Shown here: positions 28,546 to 38,841 of the stretch, in pieces | Layout: each line of letters begins with the position of its first letter | Position numbering within the stretch: position 1 is the stretch's first letter | From: Pseudoalteromonas sp. R3 | Lineage (GTDB): Bacteria; Pseudomonadota; Gammaproteobacteria; Enterobacterales; Alteromonadaceae | Length of the DNA stretch: 64,000 nucleotides | Reading direction: 5' to 3' | NCBI RefSeq assembly: GCF_004014715.1 | Contig: NZ_CP034835.1 | Location: 2,418,001-2,482,000 of the forward strand | Position numbers and translations under genes: made by a program | Notes under the pieces: model-generated | Told to the model about the DNA's origin: nothing | Database searches by the model: none | What the model saw: the letters and a program-made list of their open reading frames with translations, nothing else

Positions 28546-28992
28546 TTAATTCCTTGCTTCAATTCTTTTTTTAGTCAAATAAGAGGCTGCGGGGTCTACA
28601 CAGATCCGCCCCTCCATTGCTGTACGCCCCAGTAACATTCTAAATTTCATGTTATCCCGGTTGGTCAGCGTGATTTCAATGGGCCAGCGCTCGGTGCCAA
28701 TGTGCAATGTCGATTGAATCACATAGCGAGATTCCTGATGGCCGCCCGAGTCTGTTACCGTGCGAACGTCCAGCACCGGCGCTTCGCAAACCACTTCGTA
28801 GTCGGTATTTTTTTGTTTGGGATGCATCCAAAAACGGACCCAGGATGCGCCTTCTTTTTCAAACTCTTCTACTTTGAAGGCATGCAAACAAGAGGTTCGG
28901 GCGCCGGTATCAACCTTAGCTTTGATCCTGTCTATACCCAGCTCAGGCAAAGACAGCCATTCGCGCCATCCAACCTGTATTAAAGTCGACAT
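28546..28992 (-). CDS. rimB: RimB-like retropepsin-fold protease (RimK-linked)
   Basis: A 148 aa aspartic-protease-fold protein (formerly DUF785, often called ATP-dependent zinc protease). The catalytic motif is [13 protein letters not shown] at residues 26-38. In Pseudomonas, RimB is reported to act with RimK to control S6 polyglutamylation. First gene of the leftward three-gene operon; the ATG has AAGGAGC about 5 nt upstream. Confidence 0.85.
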   Translation of the reverse strand: MSTLIQVGWREWLSLPELGIDRIKAKVDTGARTSCLHAFKVEEFEKEGASWVRFWMHPKQKNTDYEVVCEAPVLDVRTVTDSGGHQESRYVIQSTLHIGTERWPIEITLTNRDNMKFRMLLGRTAMEGRICVDPAASYLTKKRIEARN

Positions 28993-29335
28993 TTTTGTGC
29001 TCCTTAAAAAAGCGCTTTATACCTTGCTCTTAAACAATAGACTAACAAAATTTATTTATCCAAAGCAGCAAAGCAATTGATTGAACAATAAAATTTTGTT
29101 CCACAGTAACAAAGGCGTGGTGACTTAGCCAGCAAGCCTGACTCTGATTGATACTTTGTAATCTTTTGACTGTCATTTAATACAATGTTACTAAATAAAC
29201 ATAAAAATTTGAGCTGTTATAATTTATAACGAATTCGAATTTCGGATAGAATTATCCACCTTTAGTATTGCCGTCCTTTTCGTGGGCCAGACAAAAAAAG
29301 CCCGTACAGAAATCAACATATAATCAGGAATGACC
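28993..29335. other. Divergent promoter region between rimB and TonB receptor
   Basis: AT-rich. A TATAAT at 29218-29223 could be the -10 of the TonB receptor gene, without a good -35. No Fur-like palindrome seen. Confidence 0.35.
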
Positions 29336-31855
29336 ATGTTAAGACCGAGTACTCTGGCAGCCAGCATCAGCTTGGTGCTGGGCGCCGCCGCTTCGTTTCA
29401 CACCAGCGCAGAACAAAGCCAGGCACCTCAGGCTAGTAACACCACAGAAGTGATTGAAATCACAGGTACCCGACGCAGTCTGCGCAGCGTAGCTGAAAGC
29501 ACGGTACCGGTCGATGTTATCAGCCTGGATGAAATCACCAGCTCAGGCCAGCTTGAACTCAGCCAGGTTTTGACAACGCTGGTACCGAGCTTCAATTTTC
29601 CGAACTCGCAGCTGGCCGACGGCACCGATCACGCACGCCCGGCGGTATTGCGCGGACTGGCGCCCGATCATACTTTAGTGCTTATCAATGGTAAGCGCCG
29701 CCATGCCAGTGCCCTGCTGAACCTGAATGGCACGGTTGGTCGTGGCTCGACAGCGGTTGACCTGAACACTATTCCGACCGCTGCTATCAAGCGCATTGAA
29801 GTATTGCGTGACGGTGCGGCGGCACAATACGGCTCAGACGCCATTGCCGGTGTGATCAACATTGTTCTGAACGATGCCGATGAAGGCGGCAACCTGTCGG
29901 TCACTTATGGTGAGTACGACACGCAGATGGCCGGCTCTGCACAACTGCTACGCACCTATGAAGATGCCGAGGGTAATCTGGCATTTGACAAAGGCGCAGA
30001 TCGCGAACTGAACGATGGCGGCACCACCACAGTCAGCGGCAATATCGGTTTTGAGCTTGGCAGCAAGGGCTTTATCAACGTGGCTGCTGAGCTGCGTAAC
30101 AAGCAACCGACCAACCGCTCAGGCATCGATGAGCGCGAGCAGTATGCCCGTGATGAAAACGGCAAGCTGGACCCTCGTGAGTTTAACGCAGAGCGTTATA
30201 ATCACAGATTTGGTAAAGCCGACATCGAAGACTTTGCGCTGTTTTATAACGCAGGCTACGCACTGGCGCCGGACTTAGACTTGTACTCATTCGGCAGCTT
30301 CTCAAGCCGCGACGGTAATTCAGGTGGTTTCTTCCGTCGTCCTCAGGATAGCCGTAATGTCCCCGAAGTTTACCCGGATGGCTTTTTACCGCAAATAGAC
30401 ACCGAAGTGCGCGACTATAGCTTTGCTGTGGGTGCCAAAGGGGATGCCGGTGACTGGCAGTACGATGTCAGCACCAATTATGGCCTGAACGACTTTGGCT
30501 TTGGCGTATCGAACAGCCTGAATACCTCTATGGGCGCAAGCAGCCCAACTGAGTTCGACAACGGCGCACTGGTGTACAGTCAGCTGCTGGTTAATGCAGA
30601 GGCCAAAACAGAGCTGGACTTGGGACTGTATGACAGCGTGTTTGTTACGCTGGGCAGTGAATACCGCCGCGAAACCTATGAAATTCAGGCGGGTGAACTG
30701 GCGTCTTATCAGACGGTATTGGATGCAAACGGCCAGCCGGTTGCCGCAGGTGGCGCACAGGTTCTGGCTGGATTCTCCCCAGAAAGTGCGGTGGATGAAT
30801 CACGCCATAATGTCGCGTTATTTGCTGAGTTTGATACTTACCTGACCACCGACTGGAACCTGGTACTGGCGGCCCGCTATGAAGATTACAGCGACTTTGG
30901 TTCAACCCTGACTGGTAAGCTTGCAACCCGCTATGTGGTGAACGACCAGCTGTCGCTGCGTGGTGCGCTAAGCACAGGCTTCCGCGCGCCTTCGCTGGCT
31001 CAGACTTCATATAAGTCGATTGCCACCGTATTTGAAGACGGCGTACCAAATGAAGTTGGCCTGTATCCGGTCGATACTCCTGCGGCTGCGGCACTGGGTG
31101 CTAAACCACTGGAAGCCGAAGAGTCTGTTAACCTGACAGCCGGTTTCATTTATACGCAAGATGCTTTCAGCCTGACACTGGATGCGTATCGCATTGATAT
31201 TGACGACCGCATTGTGATGTCTGAAAACCTCAGCGGCGACGCGGTTGAGCAGATCCTGCAACAGGCTGGCGAGTTTAACGTACAGCGTGTACGTTACTTT
31301 ACCAATGCCATCGACTCGCGCACTCAGGGTGTAGACATTGTTGCAACCTATCGCTTTGATTTGGCCGACTATGGCGACCTTAACCTCAGTGCAGCCCTGA
31401 ACCTCAACGATACCGAGGTAACAAATGTCAAAGCCAACCCGGCTGAGCTGGCTGCGCTTGGCGATAGCTACCAGTACTTTGCCCGTCGTGAAATTGAGCG
31501 CTTTGAGTCGGGCACACCGGATAACAAATGGAACCTGGTGGCAAACTGGCAACGTGAACAATGGCAGGTTATGATCAAAGCAACCCGCTACGGCGAAGTG
31601 ACCGATCCTTCCAGCACAGTAGAAAAAGATGAAGTACTGGCAGCCAAATGGATCACCGATCTGGAAGTGGCTTACATGGTAAACGCGCAATGGCGTGTTG
31701 CCCTTGGCGCGAATAACCTGTTTGATCAGTATCCTCAGGATACCGTCAGCAACATTGGGTTCAGCAACTTTAACCAGATCTTCCCTTACTCAGCGTTCTC
31801 TGCATACAGCACAGACGGCCGCTTTGTATACGGTAAGGTGTCGTTTAACTTCTAA
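29336..31855 (+). CDS. TonB-dependent outer-membrane receptor
   Basis: Energised outer-membrane gate, 839 aa. Signal peptide (MLRPSTLAASISLVLGAAAS to about residue 27), TonB box-like VIEITGTRR, plug domain with VPVDVISLDEI and IKRIEVLRDGAAAQYGSDAI, and a 22-strand barrel ending in ...VSFNF with terminal Phe. Belongs to the large plug-only group without a STN domain. Start at 29336 rather than 29330, since TCAGGA is 7 nt away. No iron or vitamin gene adjoins; ligand unknown. A neighbouring secreted peptidase gene could suggest a peptide ligand, but that is weak. Confidence 0.9.
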   Translation: MLRPSTLAASISLVLGAAASFHTSAEQSQAPQASNTTEVIEITGTRRSLRSVAESTVPVDVISLDEITSSGQLELSQVLTTLVPSFNFPNSQLADGTDHARPAVLRGLAPDHTLVLINGKRRHASALLNLNGTVGRGSTAVDLNTIPTAAIKRIEVLRDGAAAQYGSDAIAGVINIVLNDADEGGNLSVTYGEYDTQMAGSAQLLRTYEDAEGNLAFDKGADRELNDGGTTTVSGNIGFELGSKGFINVAAELRNKQPTNRSGIDEREQYARDENGKLDPREFNAERYNHRFGKADIEDFALFYNAGYALAPDLDLYSFGSFSSRDGNSGGFFRRPQDSRNVPEVYPDGFLPQIDTEVRDYSFAVGAKGDAGDWQYDVSTNYGLNDFGFGVSNSLNTSMGASSPTEFDNGALVYSQLLVNAEAKTELDLGLYDSVFVTLGSEYRRETYEIQAGELASYQTVLDANGQPVAAGGAQVLAGFSPESAVDESRHNVALFAEFDTYLTTDWNLVLAARYEDYSDFGSTLTGKLATRYVVNDQLSLRGALSTGFRAPSLAQTSYKSIATVFEDGVPNEVGLYPVDTPAAAALGAKPLEAEESVNLTAGFIYTQDAFSLTLDAYRIDIDDRIVMSENLSGDAVEQILQQAGEFNVQRVRYFTNAIDSRTQGVDIVATYRFDLADYGDLNLSAALNLNDTEVTNVKANPAELAALGDSYQYFARREIERFESGTPDNKWNLVANWQREQWQVMIKATRYGEVTDPSSTVEKDEVLAAKWITDLEVAYMVNAQWRVALGANNLFDQYPQDTVSNIGFSNFNQIFPYSAFSAYSTDGRFVYGKVSFNF

Positions 31856-31864
31856 GCGAATAAT

Positions 31865-31890
31865 AAAGCCCGCGAATGCGGGCTTTTTCA
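31865..31890. terminator. Terminator after TonB receptor
   Basis: AAAGCCCGC / GCGGGCTTT stem with GAAT loop and T-run; serves also the convergent peptidase gene. Confidence 0.9.
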
Positions 31891-31903
31891 ACTCATTAAA
31901 GTT

Positions 31904-33256
31904 CTATCTTATTACATGCCACTGGGTTTGCCTGCCCGCTAAGTACCAGACCTGCTTGCCATCAAATACCGCATCTTGCTCCAGCTTGATTTGGATCCAC
32001 TGGTTGTCCCACTCCGGTAATTGCGTTTTAATGTTTCCTTCAATGGCATAAACCGTGTTTGGATACAGTTTCCAGTCTCCCTGTACCGGTGTCGGCCCCT
32101 GATTATCCCACATACCAATGGTTGGGCCAGGTGCATGACCAACAAAGCCGAGCGGATGGGTATAAGTACTGCTGACAATCCCTGCTGCTTTACTTTGTTT
32201 AATGGTATTGGCCAGGATCTCATTGCCCGTTAACCCTGATTTAAAGTTACTGGTTAAGATATCCTGCCAGCGATTACCTGTCGCCATAGCCTGTTTCAGG
32301 CCCGCTGGTACATCGGTTTCATGAAGCTTGAGCACGTAGCCCATTTCCTGTGTATCCGTGCACTGATTTAGGTAACAGATACCCACATCGGTGTGGATAA
32401 TGTCTCCCGGCAAAATAGTCCGGTTGTATTCACCAATAAACACATCGTCTTTACTGGTTTTGTCGCCCTGACGTTGAATATTTACGTACGGCTGGAACCA
32501 GGGTCTGAGCTGTAATTCTTCAAAGCGTTCGCGTAAGTACCATTCAACGTCTTTGGTGGTGGTCACGCCTGGTGTGATCACCTTATTGGAGAATGCTTCT
32601 GCAATTACCCGACGCGCCAGTGTCACCGCCTGCGGGTATACATTAAGCTCTTTTTGGCTGCGCGTTTCCAGCCAACGGATCACCAGTTTTTCGGCGCTCA
32701 CCAAGCGCTGCTGGTATTTGCCCGGCAATACCTTCAACAGTTGTTTATGTAATCCAACACTGAGACCATCGGCCAGTGCCCAGTCTTCACTAACGTTAAT
32801 CCCAATACGCTTAGGATCACGCTCGGCAATCACCTCAGCGAGGCGTTGCCACTGCTGTTCTTTTGTGCCCCCTTTCCACACTGTGGGATATAAGTCGCCA
32901 ATGGGATAACGACTCACACTAAAGCGTTCAATACTGCCATCGGCTTGCTTTGAAAACACCAGCAAGGTAGTGCGGCGTGCCGCAAAAGTCGGTTGCGGAA
33001 CCAGGGTATAAAACAGCTTATCTTCACCATATTCTCGGTTAATGACGAGCCACATATCCAGGTCCGCCTCACGCATTAGCTCTGGAAGTAAGTTATCCAA
33101 GCGATCTGTCACCATCTCATTGATGGGTTGCACGCGCTCCCTGAATGACAACACATCGGGCAACGCCGATATTTGACGGCCCTGTGCATATTCCTCGGCC
33201 ATAGCGGGAGTGCTTATCGTGCACAAGCTCAAAAATAATCCAAAAAGTCTTTGCAT
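31904..33256 (-). CDS. Secreted M24 family metallopeptidase (Xaa-Pro aminopeptidase-like)
   Basis: Periplasmic peptidase, 450 aa, with signal peptide (MQRLFGLFLSLCTISTPAMA). N-terminal creatinase-like domain, then pita-bread fold. Metal ligands in expected order: Asp in IHTDVGICYL, Asp in QCTDTQEMG, His in THPLGFVGH, Glu in YAIEGNIKTQ and Glu in IKLEQDAVF. Likely cleaves Xaa-Pro or similar N-terminal bonds. Converges with the TonB receptor gene. Confidence 0.88.
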   Translation of the reverse strand: MQRLFGLFLSLCTISTPAMAEEYAQGRQISALPDVLSFRERVQPINEMVTDRLDNLLPELMREADLDMWLVINREYGEDKLFYTLVPQPTFAARRTTLLVFSKQADGSIERFSVSRYPIGDLYPTVWKGGTKEQQWQRLAEVIAERDPKRIGINVSEDWALADGLSVGLHKQLLKVLPGKYQQRLVSAEKLVIRWLETRSQKELNVYPQAVTLARRVIAEAFSNKVITPGVTTTKDVEWYLRERFEELQLRPWFQPYVNIQRQGDKTSKDDVFIGEYNRTILPGDIIHTDVGICYLNQCTDTQEMGYVLKLHETDVPAGLKQAMATGNRWQDILTSNFKSGLTGNEILANTIKQSKAAGIVSSTYTHPLGFVGHAPGPTIGMWDNQGPTPVQGDWKLYPNTVYAIEGNIKTQLPEWDNQWIQIKLEQDAVFDGKQVWYLAGRQTQWHVIR

Positions 33257-33393
33257 AATAGTCCTAATATTTCTTTGAATTTAAGTTATCTCAGATCGCC
33301 CACTGTCTTCACAGTCGTTTATTATTTATGAGCAATCGCACCTTTGATCTGTTTCCTCAGGCGCGCAGCCATCAGTAAAAGCTTACAGACCAT

Positions 33394-33945
33394 TCAGTCT
33401 CTTCGGTACAGTGATTCTATGGAGCTTGAAGCGAGTGAATTTGCATGGATCATGTAACCTGCCAAAGCCGCAGAGGCGCCTTCTGGAATATTCAGGGGTT
33501 TAGACAGTGCATGAACGGTAAATTGATAACGATGTACTCCATGGCCTTTTGGCGGACACGCTCCGCCAAAGTCATTCGTCCCGAAATCATTCCTTAACTG
33601 CTTTGCACCTGCTGGTAATAGTTCGTTACCCAGCTTGCCTGCACCGGTCTGTAAACTGGTTACCGTTGCGGGAATATTTACCACCTGCCAGTGCCACCAA
33701 CCACTTCCCGTTGGCGCATCAGGGTCATAGGCAATCACCGCAAAGGCTTTAGTCCCATCAGGTGCACCACGCCAAGACAGCTGCGGGGACAAATTATCTC
33801 CTTTACAGCCAAAGCCCTGAAATACCTGAGATTGTGTTAAAAAGTCACCATTTTTTATATCACTAGACTGTAGTGAAAAAGATCCTGCCATGGCAACAGC
33901 TGGTAGTAGAGCAAAACAACAAAATACGCGGTTCAAATTAAACAT
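33394..33945 (-). CDS. PEBP (YbhB/YbcL) family protein, secreted
   Basis: Raf-kinase-inhibitor-like protein of 183 aa with signal peptide (MFNLNRVFCCFALLPAVAMA). Family signatures: DNLSPQLSW, AYDPDAPTGSGWWHW and GHGVHRYQFTVHAL. Ligand-binding fold with unknown bacterial role. Start at 33945 from AAGGAAAAG upstream; the open frame is 11 codons longer. Confidence 0.9.
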   Translation of the reverse strand: MFNLNRVFCCFALLPAVAMAGSFSLQSSDIKNGDFLTQSQVFQGFGCKGDNLSPQLSWRGAPDGTKAFAVIAYDPDAPTGSGWWHWQVVNIPATVTSLQTGAGKLGNELLPAGAKQLRNDFGTNDFGGACPPKGHGVHRYQFTVHALSKPLNIPEGASAALAGYMIHANSLASSSIESLYRRD

Positions 33946-34093
33946 ATCCAACTTTTCCTTATATAACGAATCACCCAAAATTGTTCTAAATATTTGCTTA
34001 AAGTGGAACCTGTAACAATCGGCACTAAAATATAGCCAGCTTATGAGGTTACTACCTTGCCAAGGTTCGCTACTAAGTTAAGCAAGTAGATAT

Positions 34094-34120
34094 AAAAAAA
34101 CCCGCTTTAAAAGCGGGCTT
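34094..34120 (-). terminator. Terminator of FHA gene
   Basis: CCCGCTT / AAGCGGG stem with T-run on the minus strand (AAAAAAA at 34094-34100 on the plus strand). Confidence 0.8.
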
Positions 34121-34149
34121 GTTCACGATACAGAAACAAAAGAAATACA

Positions 34150-35154
34150 TCAACTAGCAGCTACCAACTCATTGTGCTGTTGATACAGGGTTGAAGCCTC
34201 AAGTTGCTGCCCTTTGACGATGCTGAAATGTCTGCCACCAAAACGCACACGGCCTCGCTTACGTTCAATAAGCGACTCTGCCATTGACTTGTCTTTCATT
34301 CTGTCGACAAACTGTTTTCGGGCACGATGAATCTGGATATTAATGTGACTCTCGGTCAGCCCCAAATCACGGGACAATTGCTTCACCGAGACCCAGCCTT
34401 GTGATGCATCATCGACCTGATGCTGCATATCTTTTATTTTATACCTGGCCAATAGAGCCGTCAGGTAATGGTGTGTACGGGTTTCAAAATCGACTTCTTC
34501 CTGAGCCTGTTTTACCTGTAACTCAGCGTATTCCTCATCCTGGCTCAATGTAAAATGGTACTCCAGATCGCCGGGATCTGTATCTGTGACTTCTGCCGTG
34601 CACTCCTGTTGGCTTGCCCGCGTCTGGATCAGGCTCCAGATCTGCTGCGCAAAACGCAGTTGCTCACCATCAGTAATACTCACCGGATGTTCAGAGCCAA
34701 CTTCCTCGTAACACCAGGTTTGTTCAGCATTGTTAAAATACACTATCAGCTCAGGGTCTGATTCACTTGGTAACAGGTGGTAGTTTTCCAGCTGAATAAC
34801 CGGCATTTGCCCGTCAACAAGCTCGTCGTGGCTATAAGGCACCAATAAATCCTCAGGTGGCGCCAGATCCGTTACGCTGAAGCTGTGGCAGCTTGAATCT
34901 GAAAAGCGAATTTCATCATTCACATTCAAAGCAACGTCCTGGTTATAAGGGACTCGTGCATCATTGAGCCAGGTGCCATTACGGCTCAGATCACGTAAAT
35001 ACCAGTACCCCTGTTGCCACTCTATCACGGCATGAATGCGGGAAATGGCCAGTTCATCAAAGCAACTGTCCACTGAATGCTTTAGTCGCCCAAATCGGTG
35101 AAAGGACTTTAAATATAAATACTTAGATTGCTGTTTATGTTGTAACGTGGCCAT
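34150..35154 (-). CDS. FHA domain regulator with C-terminal helix-turn-helix-like region
   Basis: A 334 aa cytoplasmic protein. N-terminal FHA domain (about 10-85: FGRLKHSV, ISRIHAVIEW, LRDLSRNGTWLND) that binds phosphothreonine peptides. A middle acidic linker follows, then a C-terminal segment WVSVKQLSRDLGLTESHINI resembling a winged HTH, ending with an Arg-rich tail (RKRGRVRFGG). Start at 35154 has CGAGGAGCG upstream. Divergent from a Ser/Thr kinase gene, so the kinase is the likely phospho-partner. DNA binding is inferred only. Confidence 0.75.
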   Translation of the reverse strand: MATLQHKQQSKYLYLKSFHRFGRLKHSVDSCFDELAISRIHAVIEWQQGYWYLRDLSRNGTWLNDARVPYNQDVALNVNDEIRFSDSSCHSFSVTDLAPPEDLLVPYSHDELVDGQMPVIQLENYHLLPSESDPELIVYFNNAEQTWCYEEVGSEHPVSITDGEQLRFAQQIWSLIQTRASQQECTAEVTDTDPGDLEYHFTLSQDEEYAELQVKQAQEEVDFETRTHHYLTALLARYKIKDMQHQVDDASQGWVSVKQLSRDLGLTESHINIQIHRARKQFVDRMKDKSMAESLIERKRGRVRFGGRHFSIVKGQQLEASTLYQQHNELVAAS

Positions 35155-35457
35155 AATCGCTCCTCGATAACTGCTCCGGGTTGTCGCAATAACACGCCTA
35201 TCGCCCTGACCCGGAAAACTGTTCCTTAATAATCTTAACACCGTTTCACAAAAACACCGATTTCACCACATTACACCAAAATATTGCCTAATCTGAAATA
35301 ATCTCATCCGACCTACTCACCTGATAGACTGGCATTTGATTTGCTTAACCGTTACTATTGTTATTCGGTACATGTCGTTCTTTTGGCACGTCATTTTCCC
35401 GACGATACATATGCCCTTCAGGCATTGCCACCCGTAAGGTACAAGATAAAAAATAAA

Positions 35458-38072
35458 ATGGATAAATCGCAGCCATCAACTAACTCAGAGCAGCCCAAAG
35501 GGGGATCCTCCACTTCTCAGCAAACGAGTTTGCCCGAACACTATCATGTTATAAAAGTGTTAGGTGAAGGCGGAATGGGCGAAGTTCTGTTGGCAGAAGA
35601 CATCCGACTGAACCGAAAAGTGGCAATAAAGCGCCTAAAGACACAGGCTGCGGGCACCGACATCTCTCTCGCAGTTGCTGAAGCCCAAATTCTTGCCAGG
35701 TTAAATCACACACACATAGTTCAGCTTTACGACATAATAACAGGCCCTGATCAGGTTTATCTGGTCATGGAGTATGTCGATGGCACCACATTGTTTTATC
35801 ACCAGAAAACTCAGATATTAAGCCTTGAGCAAAAACTAACCTTGCTGATTCAGGTTGCCAATGGCATTGCAGCCGCTCATCAGTGCGGCGTAATACATTG
35901 CGACCTAAAACCGACTAATATATTGCTGGATAAAAACCAGCAGATCAAAATTACCGACTTCGGTATCGCGCGCATCACGCACACTTCTCAGGAGGGAACT
36001 CACACTGACATGATGCAAAGCCATGCCAGTATGACCGCCACCTCGCCAGAACAGCTCAAAGGTGAAGCACTCTCACCTCAGTCGGACCTGTTTGCTTTTG
36101 GTGTCCTTGCTTATGAATTGATAAGCGCTCGTCACCCTTTTGGTAAAACCCAATTACGTGAGCGTATACTAAATGGTAAACATGACGATGCAGGCCAAGT
36201 CTTACCGGCTTTACCCGAACCGCTGGCTCATCTGTTAAATCAGCTGTTGTCGGTTAATCCTGAAGAACGCCCGGCGAATGCCAGACAAGTGGCCAAAAGA
36301 CTGGAACAAATTCTGATAGTAATCACACAAAACGCTATCATGGATCAGGAAACCGTGCCATTTGAGTCTGATGTGTCTGCGTCTGATACTTCTCAGCCGG
36401 TTCGAACACAACCTAAGTGGCGGAATCAGTACGTCGTTCTAATCGCTTTTAGCCTATTATTTTTGACCGTATTGGGTGCGTGGCTGTTTAGCCAGACTCC
36501 ACAAGAAAAGCGATATGTGTTGGTGCTTAAACCTCAACTCACCCAGACAAGGCAGCTCAGTGACGAGCGCACAAAAAGTACCCTTGCAAGCGTCGATCAC
36601 GCGCTGCGTCAGCTCATTGTTGACGGAAAGCATACCGAATTGATTGCTCACCGCCCAGAGGCGGAACACTCTTTGCGCCAGCTGGCAACAACGACGGGGG
36701 CAACAGACATAATCAGTACTGAGCTTACCTGCAGCGAACATAGCTGTGAAACAGTCGTAAAACGTCTAGGGGGCGAGAAATGGACCGTTCAGCAGCAGAT
36801 CAGCTGGCCAATGGCGCTCACTAGTGAAATCGAGAATTTTTATTCCACCCAGGCGCAAGCTGTCAAACTGTTTCCTGATCTAACGCCTAACAGTTTGCCC
36901 CTCGAAACAGTCAGGCAGCAAGATTACCTGAGTTACCTGCAAATTTACCAGGATGTGTCTAACCTGGGTGCCTATAACCTGAGCAATCTGGAGAAGTTAC
37001 AGCAGGTGTTGACGAATTCTCCCTACCTGTTTGCGGCCTATGGGCTATACAGCGACATAAGCTTGACGGTATATGATCAGACCAAAAGAGAAAAATTGCT
37101 CGCGCAACTGCGTACCGTTCTAAATAATGCGCCAACACGCTATAAGCAAAAAGCCATTTTCAACAAAGAAATGATGCTACTTGCCTTGACCAGCCATGAT
37201 GAAACTTTGTTCGAGACACACTTAGCTCACGCCCGGGCACGGCATTTCAGTGATTACGATATCGAAGTGATCCTGTCAAAACGGGCCAAACAGCAAGGTG
37301 ATCTGAAAGCCGCAATTGAGCACCTACATGAGGCTATGGCACTCAGAAAAAATACTTCTATCATGTTCAACCTAGCTAACACCTACTATCAGAATGGTCA
37401 ATTTGAGCAGGCATGGCATTATCTTGATGAAGTACTCGGCTGGATCCAGATGATTACTTAGCCAATCAGTTGCTCGCCGACATTCACCTTACTGAGGGCA
37501 GAGTTTCAGCAGCAATTGAGCGCTACAAAAAGGTGATCTCTGTAGATGCTCAACCTTTCGATGTCAACGCTCTCGTGCTGTCTTATATGCTTGACGGACA
37601 ATTCTCAGAGGCACTATCAGCCGCGAAACCTCTCACGCAAATCGAGAACAACTCCTTGTTTTTGCTTAATCTGGCTGACATTGAAAAGCTCAACGGTAAT
37701 ATGGAACAAGCGGCGTATTATTATGAGCAGGTGATAGAGAAAAACAAAACATCTGATGATTTTTATGATCTACTTGATGTTGCCCAGGCTCATGCGCAGC
37801 TCAGTAATCACGAACAGGCTGTAACAGTACTTAATCAGGCCATAAAACAATCCCCCGAGAATCGTGAGTACGCATTTACAGCAGCCCTTGTGTACACTCA
37901 GGTGGGTGAGCTTACTTCCGCAATGGTAAACGTAAAATCGGCATTGGAACTTGGCTATGGCGCGGTCTGGTTTAACTTGCCATGGTTTGAAGCGCTTTGC
38001 CAGCGAGAGGAATTTAAGCAGATTGTATCAAGCTACAACAAAGCAACGCTTTGCCAGAAGCGTCAACCCTAA
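35458..38072 (+). CDS. Membrane Ser/Thr protein kinase with periplasmic TPR region, split by a one-base frameshift
   Basis: Hanks-type kinase. Residues about 25-290: P-loop GEGGMGEV, Lys in AIKRL, catalytic HCDLKPTNILL, DFGIA and TSPEQ in place of APE. The Arg of HRD is Cys, so this is a non-RD kinase. A transmembrane helix (VVLIAFSLLFLTVLGAWLF) follows at about 325-345, then a periplasmic domain and several TPR units. The frame breaks at 37438-37439: one frame ends VLGWIQMIT, the next continues LDPDDYLANQLLADIHL. Adding one G gives VLGLDPDDYLANQ and a total of 2616 nt, 871 aa. Start at 35458; the open frame extends 39 codons upstream without RBS. Confidence 0.85.
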
Positions 38073-38103
38073 AGCTGACGCTCTGTCTTTATATAACCAA
38101 TGC

Positions 38104-38634
38104 TTATGCTGGCTTATCGCGACGTACGCCAAGACGTGGATCTTGAGAATAGAAAATTTCGTTGAGTGCCCCTGCTGAATTGTTCAGCCTCACAGCAACA
38201 AACCTGAAATCGATTTCATCGAATTTGCCTTCTGCAGATGCCACACCACCTAGCACGTTCTTGATAGTCAAAACTAAGGTTTTACCTTGATTCTCAATAT
38301 CAGTCGTCAGCTGATAATCCTGTGAGTCCTGCTCACAAGATAAAGAAATACCGCTTTGCCAGAAGCGCCAGTCACTATCTGCACAATCTTCCATCTCGAC
38401 AATGAACACAGCCTGCTGCTTCGAGATCAAAGCACGACGCGCATTCTCAGAAATGCCCGGTATGTCGCCCAGATTAAACACAACATTAAGTTGCGCCCCT
38501 TGCGGTACCGGCGTGTATTCGCCACTTGCTCTATCGTAATATTGCAGCCCCCAATCTTCAGTTGTGGTTGTCGGGCTGAGTCGGAATAAATAGTTTTCGC
38601 TATTTAGGTCAAAGCTTAGAACATCATTTTGCAT
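38104..38634 (-). CDS. Conserved hypothetical protein near kinase gene
   Basis: A 176 aa soluble, acidic protein without signal peptide or recognised domain. Beta-rich sequence (LNVVFNLGDI, KTLVLTIKNVLGG) and three Cys. Start at the ATG 38634, which has AAGGAG 8 nt upstream. It converges with the Ser/Thr kinase. I do not recognise the family. Confidence 0.6.
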   Translation of the reverse strand: MQNDVLSFDLNSENYLFRLSPTTTTEDWGLQYYDRASGEYTPVPQGAQLNVVFNLGDIPGISENARRALISKQQAVFIVEMEDCADSDWRFWQSGISLSCEQDSQDYQLTTDIENQGKTLVLTIKNVLGGVASAEGKFDEIDFRFVAVRLNNSAGALNEIFYSQDPRLGVRRDKPA

Positions 38635-38841
38635 TTTAGTCACTCCTTATTAGTTATTGCGCTCAACAAGCTTACTCTGAGTTTTTTAAAAACACCAATA
38701 AAATCCGACAATTATTAATGCAAATGATGCAACTATCAATCACTACACACAGCAAGCCTCATGTAATGTCGGTGTAATGGTTACTCGCTGAAAATCTCTT
38801 TATTGTATCGGTTAGTACAGTTGAACGATTAAGTTGTCACA

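Noticed and set aside
31007..31690. 227 aa minus-strand ORF within the TonB receptor
   Set aside because: Antisense shadow of a well-supported gene.
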